Source: Chara braunii
Taxonomy: Eukaryota; Streptophyta; Charophyceae; Charales; Characeae
Assembly (NCBI GenBank): GCA_003427395.1
Contig: BFEA01000286.1
Span: forward strand, 1,317,757 to 1,361,503
Length of the DNA: 43,747 bases
Direction of reading: 5' to 3'
The notes beneath the pieces were generated by a model that worked only from the letters and a program-made list of their open reading frames with translations, ran no database searches and was not told the origin of the DNA. Below, piece by piece: positions 1 to 11,422 of the stretch. The stretch's first letter is position 1; each line of letters starts with the position of its first letter. A program made the position numbers and the translations under genes.

Positions 1-120
1 GCGGGGGTCGGGGCACCGACGGGGGTGTTTTGGGGTGGGCGGGGGTGCGCCACCCCCGCTGTGGGGGTCCGGGGGTCAAACCCCTACCCCGGCTTTGCCC
101 CCGGGGGCCCCCGCCTGACA
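1..120. other. GC-rich palindromic G-run segment
   Basis: The first 120 bases are runs of four or more G on the plus strand followed by runs of C, with complementary blocks such as GGGGGTGCGCCACCCCC around 43-59. It could fold into hairpins or G-quadruplexes. No coding frame is evident. It may be the end of a repeat that continues outside the window. Confidence 0.5.
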
Positions 121-841
121 ACCCTGCCTGTTGCCTTTCCTAACACTTGATTAGAGTGCGAAGAGGAGGGGGCTCTAGTTGTGCTCTGGTCAGAGATTGG
201 ACTGGTATACTTAGAGAAGGTGATCAGAGGCTTCAGGAGACGGTTATTACCGCAAACTGGAGACTCGCCGAAGAATCAACAGCTGGTAGTTTGACTTCTG
301 ATTGACCAAGTTGTTGCATGCTTCTGGCCGCAATTGTGGGGCCCTCAGGCGCGTGAAAGTAACAAGGTCTTCTCTTGGGAGTTGAGTCAGTCCCTCTCTT
401 GTATCTCGAGAGTCTGAAACCCCTCTTTCTATCTTTCTTACTCTGAGTCTAATCCTGGTTACGAGAGGAAGGCAGCAGGCAGGATTGCAACCCGTACGAC
501 CGCGGCAAGACTCTGTGGGGAGTCCACCCACCGATTGTTGGAGCTCTGCCGGAACCTAGGCGAGGTTCTGGAGGCAGAGAACCAACAGGTATATCTTTCT
601 TTATCTGTATGATGCCACTATACCCTTGTTTGCCTATCTCCTTTTAGTTTGTCTGATGTATGCATAAGATTGTCCCTATGATTTTGCTTTCTTTCATGAC
701 TTAATCAGATTGAATGAACAAAATGTATGAGAGTGAAGTTTAAGTTTCATCTTTATTTTGAATGAAAATAGACTAAGGGATGAACTGGGGAAAGGTGGGA
801 GGAAGGAAGACTGCATACGTTTGACTGGGTCAACCAAAAAT
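121..841. other. Non-coding stretch, no gene recognised
   Basis: I see no supported gene here. A minus-strand open frame at 247-531 has no recognisable motif. A splice-donor-like CAG|GTATAT lies near 588-596 after a short frame rich in Leu and Glu, but stops interrupt that frame upstream, so an exon cannot be supported. Confidence 0.4.
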
Positions 842-1047
842 TGGGCATTGTTTCTAAGCTGAATGACCCAGAGTTGTGTTTATTTGGCTGTTTCCTGAAG
901 GGTCAGGCATTGTTTCTAAGTTGAATGGCCTGGTTGCTATGTTTATTTTCCAAGGGTTTGCCTGATAACAAAGTCAGAAAACTACTAAATTTTGGATACT
1001 AAACAGTTCAAGGCGGCTAGACATTGTTTATAAGCTGAATGGTCTAG
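842..1047 (+). repeat. Three tandem hairpin repeats with co-varying stems
   Basis: Three copies of one hairpin lie at 842-870, 904-932 and 1017-1047. Each has an inner stem CATT/AATG, a 12-base loop close to GTTTCTAAGCTG, and one unpaired base on the right arm. The outer stem differs in sequence but keeps pairing in each copy: TGGG/CCCA, CAGG/CCTG and CTAGA/TCTAG. The sequence after copies 1 and 2 is also related (both contain GTTTATTT), which suggests a degenerate tandem unit of about 62 bp. Function is unknown; a structured RNA or a protein-binding array is possible. Confidence 0.65.
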
Positions 1048-4000
1048 TCATATGCCCAAAGAAGATGTAAGTTGGGTACAAGGGTTAAATCATCTGAAAG
1101 ATTCATGAACTGTCTATGAGGATTTTGACTTGGGGATGGTGAGAGTACTTACTCCTTCTGGTTTGGCCTGCATGTGACTGAGTGCGATTACTACTTAGTC
1201 TGAGTTTCAGTTTGACAGGTAGTTGCTTTAGAGGCTCGCCACGTGCTAGAGCGATAGGAGTTAGTTCAATTTCTGCATTTTCTGAGCTAAATTTTATTTT
1301 ACTTAGGTCAATTTTCGTATTTTCTGGGATCATTTGTTATACTTGGCTTTGTATAAATTTTGGTAAGCTACTCTCCCTACGGGGCGCGCTGCCGAAATTT
1401 CTGCAAATCTAAGGAGTTAGTTAAATTTTAGTTTTTCAAAGTTAAACTTGTCTAAATTTTATACATGAATGAGTAAGAATCTGGAAAGTGTCATTTTGTA
1501 AAGGGAGTGATGTCTAAATTTTTGCTAATTCAGGGAGAGTGAGACAAATTTTGACTTCGAAAAAAGTCAAAGACTATTTCTGTTTTCATATTCGTGCTGA
1601 TATAAATTCTAAAAAGGCACTTTTCCTACGGGAAGCGCTGCCGAAATTTTCTTAGTTTAAAGGAGTTATATTATATTTTGACAGGTGGCAATCCTGGAAA
1701 ATTCACTCTGTATAGAGGAGATTCTGTCAGGGTTTACCTTTCTTTTGGCACTTGCTTAGAGATAGACTTAGGCTTAGTTATATAGGATGATTTGAGTAAG
1801 ATCGTGATATGAAGATTATTTTCCATAAACTTATAGACTTAGCTTGGGGATTGGCCTGTCTTTTGTTACAGGTCTTCTTGATCAATTGACTCAGGATTTG
1901 GGTTAGATTCACCTTGATCCTACAAAGATCATCTTCTATTATCACTGATAACGTCTTGGTTGTCGATTGGTCGGTTTACGATTCAACTCCAATCCACTTT
2001 TGTCACTCAACCTAAAGGATTTACCCCTGTGGTTTGAACTGTTTCATTGTGTTTTTACCCGGACTTTATTGAATGGTCATTTAACAAAGGTACTGGGTAT
2101 TTTATTGCTGGAAGGGCACGCTAAGGTTGAGGTTTGTGTGGCTAAAGTAAGGGGTGTGAGCGCAGAGAATGGTTGGAGTTGACCCCGTGTAGTGCATGGG
2201 TCTTTGGTTGAATATTTGATGTGATTGCAGGTATGTTTGGTGATTCGGACTTTAGATCTGACTGTCTGTGCTCATATACATATATATGGTTGAGAGGAGT
2301 CTTACTGTGATTGTGAGAAGTGATCGTCAAAAGGAACTTCTCTTTTAGCTTTTACTTTTTAGAATTTCTATGGTTGGACGTTGTAGTTCGTGGCAGCCAT
2401 CAACGTCAAACCCCTTGATTTTTCTCCAGGCCTAGGTGAAGGAGTTGGTCTCCAGGGCCATAAAAGACCATTGTCACCACCACAGGTATAAACCTGTGAC
2501 CTGTGGACCACCCACTCTCTGCAGGGTGCAGAAGAGGGTGTGGTTCTCAACCGCACTTGGCGGTTCTCCAGCATCGAGAGATCAGTCTCTCAAGGCGCGT
2601 GTCATTCGACCCTTGAGTGTCGGACGAGACCCTCGAGATTAACGAGGAGCGCATGAGTATGGGTACTACATAGTACGTCATCATTGCGACCGCTTGCGTA
2701 CGCTTGCATTGTGAGTCGATATGAGTTAGCCCTGCGTCCACGCAGTTTTATACTAAGTCTCCCGCGCGACGCCTATCCGATTTCCGCATCGGATAGTTAT
2801 GGGATGACTACTAAGGGACTAGGAGTGTTGTCGCATTGTTTGTTTAGTGTCGTTTTTTACATGTATATGTACGTGCATGTGGGATGCGTCATAATCGACC
2901 AGCGACGAGTCGCGCTTGAGACCTTAGCCCCCTAGATGTCGGTTCGCATGGGGATCCGATAGAGGCGTAATACCGCCCGTACCCCCTATGCTACATCCGA
3001 ATGAGAAACGCCCTCGGCTGGTCCACCTCTGTGATTGCAGTTGATTAGCTTTCATACTGTGGACTGGTAGCTCGACGGGGATACGCCTACCGAAGGGAGG
3101 TGACAGCTCCCGTAAGGTGGAGGTAAGTCGTGCCTCGCGTAGGACCTATCCTGTCGTAGGGGCTCGCGAGAGGTATGGCTGGCGCACTCGGCCGGAGCGG
3201 CTTGCGGAAGCTCCATGTATATTTGCGACGAGAATCAAACCGACTCCTGCGTGACGCGGCCGGGAGGGTCCCGCCCTGCCTTGTGTGTCGGACCGATGCG
3301 CTCGACAGGAGGCGTCGTTGTCGGGGATAACGGTTGCCTACTATTGTCCCTGGTGGAACGACATCCGGGTATGAGAATATGAGAAATAGGCAAAAAAAGA
3401 AGTTTCTTTTGGTTTTCATGGTTAATCGATTGACGGTATTGGATAGAGAGCGAGTGAGAGTGATTGTGTGAGTTAGTCTTGGCTAAATGCAATAGGGATA
3501 GCACAAGAGGGTCAAGCATTTTGACTATGCGCTTATATACCCTGACTAGTAGGATGAAAGTTGGAGTTGGTACCCCTTCTGACCACGATAGTTGACAGAT
3601 TTGGACATTACTTCGCATGGTTGGTATGGTCAGGTAAGATGAGGGGACGTCGATATCGCCAAGAACGTCCATTGAGGAAGTTGGTCCTATAAGGTACCTA
3701 TTATGGTCAAAAACGTTCTCTGAGTGGTGATGAGAGCGACTTGGTACTCTTATATTAAAGTGACATCGGGCTTCCTTCTGCCCCATTACGAGTCGTCCTG
3801 CCCGAATTTCTGATAGAGGAGTGTTTCGGAGGACAGGAAAGGGTAGGGGCTGCTGCAGGAGACGTTTTGAGGACGCGTGAATGGGGATTTGGGCGGTTTA
3901 CGTATGAATTGATATATGACCTGTACCTGGACTAAAGGTTTTTACCCCATAGTCAAGGACTAAGGGACATGGTCAATATTGTGGATGCCTACGCGAGCTC

Positions 4001-5450
4001 CCACGATCCAGATGAGAGGGTTGTAGATTGGGATGAGGTTCAAGCTATAGCAGGCTGATAGAAGGATACTCTTGTACTTTGCCACGACTGTATATGCATG
4101 GACATAAGAGTTAGAGTAGCAGGCTGACCGACTGTGTGATTTTTGTCTCGTACTTTGGTCAGCAGAGGAACCTGACAATGTACCAAGAGAGTTTCGTAAT
4201 AATGGTCCGGTAAGATAACCCGAGTTGCAGGCGGGAGGAATCCCAATAGAAAGGCTGTATATGTGGAGTATGTTAGGTTTGCCTCAAATCGCGTTATTGA
4301 AATGTCTCTAGTAGATAGAGCAAGGAGTGACCCTAAGGACATTATTACGAAATAAACGTCTATTCTACTAGGCCTATTGATTGAGAGAAGAAGATATTAG
4401 ACCTACTTTGTGTCTAGGTCCAGATGGTTGTACAGGTGTGAGAGGTATGAGAGACTTCGGAAGAGACCTCAGCGTGTGTGGGGTAGACTCTCTAACCTAA
4501 AAGTGTAGTTTGAGAGACTTGTGTAGGAATGATTCTTAGTCTTACTTTTCTTGGGTATTTGGATATGTCTTGGGTTACTTAGGTCTCTCTTATTTGAGGG
4601 GTGTGATTACATCCTGATCAAGACTGTTTCAGTCTTAGCTTTGGTCAGGGAGGCCGCGATTTTTGTGTGTGATACTGGTGCCAATTTGAGTTGAGATTGT
4701 TCAACTCCTTGGGTTCAAAAATTATGATTGTTTGGGTTTTGTGTTGGGATATATTGAGTTGAGATTTTTTTATAATTTGTATATGACGATCACAATCACT
4801 CTCACATGTGTGGTTTTATCCTAATGTATGGTGACTTTGTGTGAGAGATGTATGAGAAACATCTCATGTGTCTTGTATTCTGTGAATGTGAATGGATGTG
4901 AACTGCCTACTCTTCGGTATACTCGTGCGATCAGCCTACGAGCGGGTGATCGGGCCGGGTATAAGGAGAGGGAGTGCGGTCTGTTTTGTGAAAAGTGTGA
5001 GAATCCTAAGGGATTTATGAGTCTTTGAGACTCGAATGCTTGTCATGCCAAATGTTTATTGTTGAGTTGTGATGAGAACTCAAAAGTTGGTCTCTCAGTT
5101 TGAGTTGTTTTATGGTAGAGACGTCTTTTGTGGGAAGGTAGTCTTTTGTTTATTGAAAGACTCATCTTCAGAGAGGGAAGATGTGTTAAAGAAAGGTCGC
5201 ATGAGAGTACATCCTAGAAAGAGAAGGGATGAAAGGTGGTTAATAGATTTAATGGCATGGCAAGTGGATTGCTGAATGATAAAGTCTGACAAGAAGGACC
5301 ACGTTTGTGTTTGGCCATTGGTGAGATTTTCAAGAAGGTGCAAATTGGTTCATTCGGGAGATATCACTCGGATATATGGTTTTCTTACTCTGATCAAGTA
5401 GGGCAGTCACGGCCTTGTAAAATAGTAATCAAATAAACTAATGTATACCA
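1048..5450. other. Long non-coding stretch with short repeats
   Basis: No convincing gene is present. A direct repeat of about 65 bp occurs at 1368-1433 and 1616-1680 (shared core GCGCTGCCGAAATTT, preceded by CCTACGGG). A perfect 9-bp hairpin, CTATCCGAT with ATCGGATAG, lies at 2773-2796. The part from about 2.6 to 3.4 kb is GC-richer than the AT-rich flanks and may be a repeat fragment such as part of an LTR, but I found no matching second LTR or any gag/pol coding. Open frames here are short and lack recognisable domains. Confidence 0.45.
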
Positions 5451-6005
5451 GCCATCTTTTCTGTCAGATACGGTCATGTGATAAGGGCGTTACGACTCCA
5501 TTCACCGGCGATCTACGGTCTGATTGACTTAACATGTGAGTTGTTACTCACAGTTTTTCAAGGTCACCGCTCATTCTATGTTCATCTTTGTCGTGATGTG
5601 TGCGTTTTCATTTCTTTCCTTCGTAGTGCTCGCCTCCCCTCCTCCATTTGTGCTCCAGCCGCACATGTCTCCTCTCTTGCAAGATCTTCCTTTTCTCTTG
5701 CGCATCTCCTTCATGCATGCATCTGTCACTTCTGCCTTTCAGTTTCGTTTCTTCTTCCGTTGATCGCTATGTCAGTCTCACTGTGTTGTTGTCGTCTTCA
5801 GCCCGTCTGTGCGTTTCCTCTCTTCTTCGTAATGCGTTGTCCAGCAGAACACCGCTTGTTATAATAATAATGCATCGAATGTATATAATCTATCTTTCCG
5901 ATCGAGTACAGTCGAATTGAAGGGTGTCGTGCTTGGAGGATGGTCGCCCGACTGTTGCGCTGACTATCAGTGGTGATTGGGTAACACTCCCTCTTTCTCT
6001 GCTGC

Positions 6006-6088
6006 ACACACCCATACACACATACACCAATATACATACACACACACACACACATGTACACATACACACACATACACATACACATAGT
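6006..6088. repeat. (CA)n microsatellite
   Basis: Imperfect CA/TACA dinucleotide repeat. Overlapping Cys/Val or Thr/His open frames are artefacts of the repeat. Confidence 0.9.
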
Positions 6089-6377
6089 AGTAGTGTACAG
6101 TTCCGTGTTGATAGATTCATTCGATTTTGTTCATCCTATTGATGAAAGTAGCAGGAGGTAAGCCGGGAGATTTGAGACTTACCTCATATGCAGGGCCGAT
6201 GTCCCGACGCCATCGGCGAATGCATCACGCATATCGGGAGTCACCAACCTCGCAATGGTAAGCAATGGATACAGGGTCATGACACTGCTGCGCAGTGGAA
6301 CTGCCGCTGTGAGTGCAAACACGAGAACAACACCACAACAAAGCAGCACCCGCCCGACAGGTAAGTTTCCTCCGCCC

Positions 6378-6543
6378 CTCCTCTTCTTCTTCTCCTTCTT
6401 CTTCTCCTTCTTATTTTTCTTCTTCCTCCTCCTCTTCTCCTTCTCCTTCTTCCTCTTCTTCTTGCACCCCTTCTCCCTTTTCTTCTTCTTCTTCTTCTTC
6501 TTCTTCTTCTTCTTCTTCTTCTTCTTCTTCTTCTTCTTCTTCT
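6378..6543. repeat. (TTC)n microsatellite
   Basis: A pyrimidine-rich tract ends in about 21 uninterrupted TTC triplets (6479-6542). The poly-Ser and poly-Phe frames across it are artefacts. Confidence 0.9.
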
Positions 6544-6767
6544 ACTCTCACGTGTTTTGTGCGTATTCTCCTACCGTCGTGCTTGTCTTCCTCGTGCGTA
6601 TGTCCTTCCTCATATCGTGATCGCCATCTTCTACAGGCTATCTTTCCGGTCTGATACGGTCAACAAGGGGGGGGGGGGTGCATTGTGTTCGGGTTGATCG
6701 CCCGACTGCTGCGATTGCAACTAGCGACGAACAGGTAAGTGTCTCTCAATCTCTCTCTCTCTTTCAT

Positions 6768-6774
6768 ACACACA

Positions 6775-6806
<32 letters not shown>

Positions 6807-6807
6807 T
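6768..6807. repeat. (CA)n microsatellite
   Basis: CA dinucleotide repeat equivalent in position to the one at 6006-6088 in the duplicated block. Confidence 0.9.
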
Positions 6808-7087
6808 AGCAAGTCCGCGGACGAGCGGGGGCGAAGGGGCGACAACGGACGCAAACGGCTGTGTATATTTTCATGTTCTTGCGGGAGATTCATTCGATTT
6901 GCTCCTCCTTTCGGTGGAAGCACCGTGAGGACAGCCGCAAGATTGAAAACTTACATGTTCTTACTCTGCCGCTCCTTCAGCGTCGTCGTCGTAGTCATCG
7001 TCGTCATCGTCAGCGTTCTTGTCGTGTTCGTTGTCTGACCGCACGGTCATGTAAATGTTTTTCTCCTCTTTTCTTTCCTCTTCTTTT

Positions 7088-7089
<2 letters not shown>

Positions 7090-7129
<40 letters not shown>

Positions 7130-7153
7130 CCTCCTCCTCCTCCTCCTTCTCCT
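7090..7153. repeat. Poly-T tract plus (CTC)n
   Basis: About 40 consecutive T (7090-7129) are followed by CTC triplets to about 7153. It could be the A-tail of a minus-strand retroposon, but no retroposon body was recognised next to it. Confidence 0.85.
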
Positions 7154-8575
7154 CGAGTGGCTATCTGCAAACCTGCTCGCGCGCGGTACCATCTCTCCGG
7201 GACTCTCCTTTCCGCTTTTCTCTCGAAGTGGCCCCTTCTCTCCTCGTTGCGCCTCGCCTCCCGCACCTTTGTGAGTTTCCACGATATGGCGCCACGGGGA
7301 ACGCCTACCTCCTCGACCTTAGCTGGATTCGTGACCATTAGGAGCCATTTGAATGAATCGGCCTCGGTTTCAAAGGCGGATTCATTCAAGCGGTTTTTCA
7401 TACAGTAGCTACGAATAAAAGAAAACAAATAATAAGAAACTTAAAGAAAAGTGAATCTTACTAACTTAAGAAAATTAAAAAAAAATAAAAGCAACGAATC
7501 TAGTTACTAACTACCCCGTTGTGCCAACTATCACAACGGGCTCTAACTGCAACTTTTCCCAATCTCGAGGTCATGGATTCGAGTCTCGGCCTACCGAAAA
7601 CCGGGTAAATTATGGTTGAGCTCGTTGCCAAAAGGAGCTAGCTCGAGTCGGATGAATTCGATCCCCGAGTCACTTGATCTGCAATCCGCACCGACACCCA
7701 CTGAGCTTGCTCCTACTTCGATTAGAAGAGGAGCAGCTCCAGTATATATAGAGAAGTGGGGTTAGGTCCGCCTCGTGCCCTGAACCCATTTCTAAGTATG
7801 TGTGTGTGTATACGATTGCTGGTATGCGTGCCTATCTAAGTGCTTGTCGGCTTGAGTGTGTGTGTGACCCGCAATTTACTTAGTTTATCGGAAGGCGCGA
7901 AGAGTCGGTACCTACCGTTGGCCATGACAGTGAGGGTTGTTGCGGGAAAAACACTCAAGTGGCAGGAAAAGAGGTCCTCGACACTTGAGAGATGTGGAAA
8001 TACTCAAGTAACAGGTAGGCCAGTACCTACCAAGTAGAGGTAAATGTGTCGAGTACTCGTGGCCGAGCAGAAGAAGATAAGAATTGACATTTTTAGAGAA
8101 CCACTACCAGTAAGTAGACAAGTACCAGCCCAAGTCTCAGTGTGTGTTGTAGATGTACCCGACACAATAGTAACCTAATCAACCCCCCGACTTTTTCGGT
8201 AGGAGGGTATTACTAATGATCCTAACCAACACAGCGCGTCATAACAACGAGCGCGCATACTCTCGAAATTTCCTTACCGATTTTGCCCCTATCTCAATGG
8301 TTGAGGAAATCGTTTCAAGTGTCACGCTAAGCGCACACACCCTCTTCCTTTCAGACCGGCCCCGTCATGGTGGTCGGTGCAATCGATGTGTCGACTGTAA
8401 AAACAGGGCCAAATAAGGGTATTTGGTCCGACAACGGTACCCGTTGAAATTATTTATTTCAAAATATAACCGTTTTTAACATGCAGGGAGGCAAAAGGTA
8501 GAAAGATAACAATTTTTTTCTTCATCTCAAATAAACATAATCAATTTTTTTTGCAAACATTTTTCTACCTACCTG
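7154..8575. other. Non-coding stretch with tRNA-like SINE fragment
   Basis: No gene is supported. CCAAAAGGAGCTAGC (7628-7642) is followed 12 bases later by a pol III box-B-like AATTCGATCCCC (7655-7666). The same motif pair recurs at 10424-10470, which suggests a tRNA-derived SINE family. A TATA-like GTATATATAG lies near 7742. Repeated ACTCAAGT and CACTTGAG blocks near 7950-8005 are short inverted repeats. Confidence 0.4.
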
Positions 8576-9160
8576 CAAAAAAAAAAAAAATACAACCAAA
8601 GGCCCAGAAAATTCAGCAACCCATACTCCCGTCAGATCTCACTTTTCACATGCATGACCACACGTTTTACTCAACCTTTTCTTTTGAACTTTCAAAACAA
8701 AACAGTGTCAAGCAAAGTGTGGGGTCACACAGGTGTGAAAAGGAATCCGAGTCAATTAAATGACCGCGTGAAGTGGTGTCGAACGCGCCACCAACCAGAG
8801 GGAAGTGAAGTAGAGTACTCCCTACCCCGACTATGGCTGCCCTGCTCCTCTCGCGCTCTACTTCAAACCTCCAGCCTCCTCCAATGTTGCCTCTGGCAGC
8901 TCCTCCGGCAGCCCAGCAGCACTCAAGTGTGTTTGCCACACACTGGCAGCACGAATGCTTTATGTGGCAGCTGGGGACAGTTATCTGTTTTATAGTGGTT
9001 GAGGACGGTTGGACGTCACTCCAGCCCCCAGGCAAAATCGCGACCTCATAGTGAGCCATTGATCTGGCCAAGATCCAGGGCTAACTGTGGTCGCACCACG
9101 GCCACAGCCCTAGTGAGGGCAATTTATTTACTGCCCTCATTTCCTTTTTCTTTTCTTTTT
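8576..9160. other. Non-coding stretch, no gene recognised
   Basis: A poly-A run (8577-8590) is followed by unremarkable sequence. An open frame of 72 codons beginning with ATG near 8833 has no recognisable motif, so I do not call it a gene. Confidence 0.4.
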
Positions 9161-9653
9161 CCCAGCTATCTCGGATTTTCACGAGATAGTTGGGGTCGTG
9201 GTATTTCCAAAACTATTTTTCTTTTATTTTTTTGATAAGGGGTTGGAAAGATACAACCCTTTTTAGTTTGATGTACCTGGACCTTTTTCCCAGGGCGGTT
9301 ACATCGGGGACTCCTACTAAAAACGGGAGCCTGATAGTTACCTCTGGCAGCTTCTACCAGAGGTAACACCTCATGAGGACAAGTGTCATCACGAGAATGC
9401 ACAAAAAAAAGAAAAAAAAGAAAAAAAAGAAACAAAAAAAACTAAAAAAAAAACTAACTTCAACTATAACGCACCTGACCCTTACCTTGGCCAGGTTCAT
9501 GCTGTTGAAACCAACAACCCTCCTACCTTTTACTCTTCCCTCCCCTGAAAAAGAGGAGGGCAGTTGCAGGTTGGGAGAGGTAGGGAAACAACTCGTGAAA
9601 ATTCACGAATTCAACCCCTGACAGGCTCAGAGCGGGGTGCAAAAAGTACCCCG
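9161..9653. repeat. Chain of short-loop hairpins
   Basis: Successive perfect or near-perfect inverted repeats with loops of 2-11 bases occupy this stretch. They are CAGCTATCTCG/CGAGATAGTTG (9161-9195), GGGTTG/CAACCC (near 9240-9258), CCTGG/CCAGG (9276-9294), GTTACCTCTGG/CCAGAGGTAAC (9337-9367), CCTCATGAGG (9369-9378), CCCTCC/GGAGGG (9538-9560), TCGTGAA/TTCACGA (9593-9608) and CGGGGT/ACCCCG (9633-9653). An A-rich tract (9399-9452) lies between them. Related sequence recurs: the block after CCCCTGA near 9544-9590 resembles 9883-9925. It could be a foldback element or a structured RNA; nothing here is coding. Confidence 0.5.
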
Positions 9654-9946
9654 ACTTTGATGATTTAAAAAAAAACGTTCGTCCAATACAAAAATGTGAA
9701 AAAACTCATGCGCATGGCCTAGGTGCCTCTCTACCTACGTAAAAAATTTCAAGGCCGACAAAATTGTTTTACGCCACCAAAACAATATTGGCGCAAACCA
9801 TAAAATACAGGTTTTCATAAAATATGATCTCGTTTTCTCGTTTTTTTTTCTTTTTCTTTTTTTTTTCTTTTTCTTCTTTCCCCCCTGACAATGGGGAGGC
9901 AACTGGCAGGTAGGGAGGAGTAGGTTCTCCTCTCTCTCATCCTCCC

Positions 9947-9948
<2 letters not shown>
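9654..9948. other. T-rich and A-rich non-coding segment
   Basis: The T-rich tract around 9840-9880 precedes a second copy of the CCCCTGA...GGGAGG repeat seen at 9544-9590. No gene was seen. Confidence 0.4.

Positions 9949-10018
<70 letters not shown>
9949..10018. repeat. (CT)n microsatellite
   Basis: About 34 uninterrupted CT dinucleotides. The minus-strand Arg/Glu frames across it are artefacts. Confidence 0.95.
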
Positions 10019-10023
<5 letters not shown>

Positions 10024-10249
10024 CGAACATCGTGAGCCGCGAGATCCAAGATCTTACGGCCACAGATGTTTGCCGTAAAAAGAACTGGAAGTTGTTATGC
10101 TCCCAAGCAGCCAAAATAGCAGTTCTTTTCCCAACCTTGAGACAACCTGCCTCATTTTCTTTCCTTTTTTATTTTTCCAGTATTGATGTCGTCAGCTTAT
10201 ACCATCGGCCATAGTAGCCAGCGTCAGGCTTTGCTGGTGCCTCCCCCCT

Positions 10250-10475
10250 CTTTCCAGCATGCAGGACCGGAGTTCGATTCCCCTCGGGGAACCATTTCTT
10301 GATTTATGCGTGTCATCCTCCTCGCAGGGGCCATGTTGTAGGTTTGCGGCCATTTTTTGCCGTGAGATTTGGCGACCTCACGGCTGGAAATGGTCGCGCC
10401 TCAGGCTCATCTTAATGAGCAACTCCAAAAGGAGCTAGCCCATGTGGGGCATCATCGGGTTCGATCCCGGTCTCC
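10250..10475 (+). repeat. tRNA-like SINE-type fragments
   Basis: Two box-B-like T-arm sequences occur: GTTCGATTCCC near 10272-10282, followed by CGGGGAACCA, and GGGTTCGATCCCGG at 10457-10470. The second is preceded by CCAAAAGGAGCTAGC at 10424-10438, the same 15-mer found at 7628-7642. The T-stems do not pair well enough for a working tRNA and no anticodon arm is seen. A tRNA-derived SINE or tRNA pseudogene fragment is the best reading. Confidence 0.4.
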
Positions 10476-11340
10476 GCCAGGTAAGAATCTGACATGTTAT
10501 CTAACTGGGCTAACTCCTATTTCACACCAAATAGGAGCAACCCCAAATAGGAGCAACCCTTCAATATGAAGGGTTTTTCCCCAGTAGGCCGCTCACCTAT
10601 GGCTAGACATACTTTGCCTGCCTTCCCACCTGTGGCTAGGTAGGCTTTGCTTGTCCGCCTTCTTTTCCGTGGTCGGCTACCGATCAACAGTCTGACCAGC
10701 CACCCAAACGGGCAGGCCGCGGCGCCATTTTCTCCCAACCCTTAACACAAAAATCGAACTCCGCATGTCTAAAAATAAAAATAAAAATAAGGCATCCCCT
10801 TTCTTTTATGTTGCGATCCTGTATCTTACGCAACTGCTCTTTTCAATGTATGTAGGCCATGAATCGCGTGGTTGTACAATCGCGTGTCATTACTTTAAGT
10901 AGGATAGGTCTTTAGTTTTAACATTCCCACAACCGTTTGTTTCTGCAACCCTGCTACAAACCGCATTCGACTGGTCACACCACGGACTAACGCCATTATT
11001 CTCGAACGTCACAAGCGTCCGAACTAAGGTTTAAAAAAATTATAGTCTCTTGGTCATAGGTTGGTACGAATGAACTTATGGCGGACGTCAGTCTCATCAA
11101 GTCCCTCAATTCAACAAAAACTTTAGACAGCGTTCGATGTTTAAAAACCTGAGCAGATTTTTTTTTAAGGGTTTCTCCTCCGAGAGCATTCCCGAACCCC
11201 ATTGAATGACTTCCACATTATTCATGATTAACTTAAAATGTAAGGATTCCTATGAAAGTTCAATGTGAAATCAATGATAACAATACATAACAATTTGAAT
11301 GATCGTCTCAGACTACGCCGAAACTTTTCCACCGATACAA
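10476..11340. other. Non-coding stretch, no gene recognised
   Basis: AT-rich sequence with no convincing coding potential. A splice-donor-like CAG|GTAAGA lies at about 10479. Confidence 0.4.
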
Positions 11341-11422
11341 CAACAAAACTGGATTTAGCTTCCAAAAGTCTTTCCTTAATACAACAAAATTGGATTTAAC
11401 CTCCAGAAGCCTTAACTCAATA
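11341..11422. repeat. Two-copy 41-bp tandem repeat
   Basis: Copies at 11341-11381 and 11382-11422 begin CAACAAAACTGGATTTAGC and CAACAAAATTGGATTTAAC and keep the same order of shared words to the end. A partial third start (CAACTCATAAG) follows. Confidence 0.7.

Larger units (their letters stand above)
5451..6930 (+). repeat. Degenerate segmental duplication with embedded microsatellites
   Basis: Blocks starting near 5451, 5890 and 6623 share pieces. GCCATCTT followed by GATACGGTCA is found at 5451 and 6623. CTATCTTTCCG is found at 5890 and 6639. TCGCCCGACTG(T/C)TGCG is found near 5944 and 6698, each followed by a CA microsatellite and then AGATTCATTCGATTT near 6112 and 6886. The second and third blocks are therefore old copies of a unit of about 750 bp. 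Two strong splice-donor-like CAG|GTAAGT sites occur, near 6358 and 6730. No protein domain was recognised. Confidence 0.5.

Noticed and set aside
1-5450. LTR retrotransposon
   Set aside because: Some sequence feels LTR-like, but no LTR pair, primer-binding site, polypurine tract with matching ends, or gag/pol coding could be shown.
6255-6654. Open frames with poly-Phe and poly-Ser
   Set aside because: Translations of the TTC microsatellite; no domain outside it.
8833-9051. 72-codon ATG frame
   Set aside because: No recognised motif or supporting splice context.
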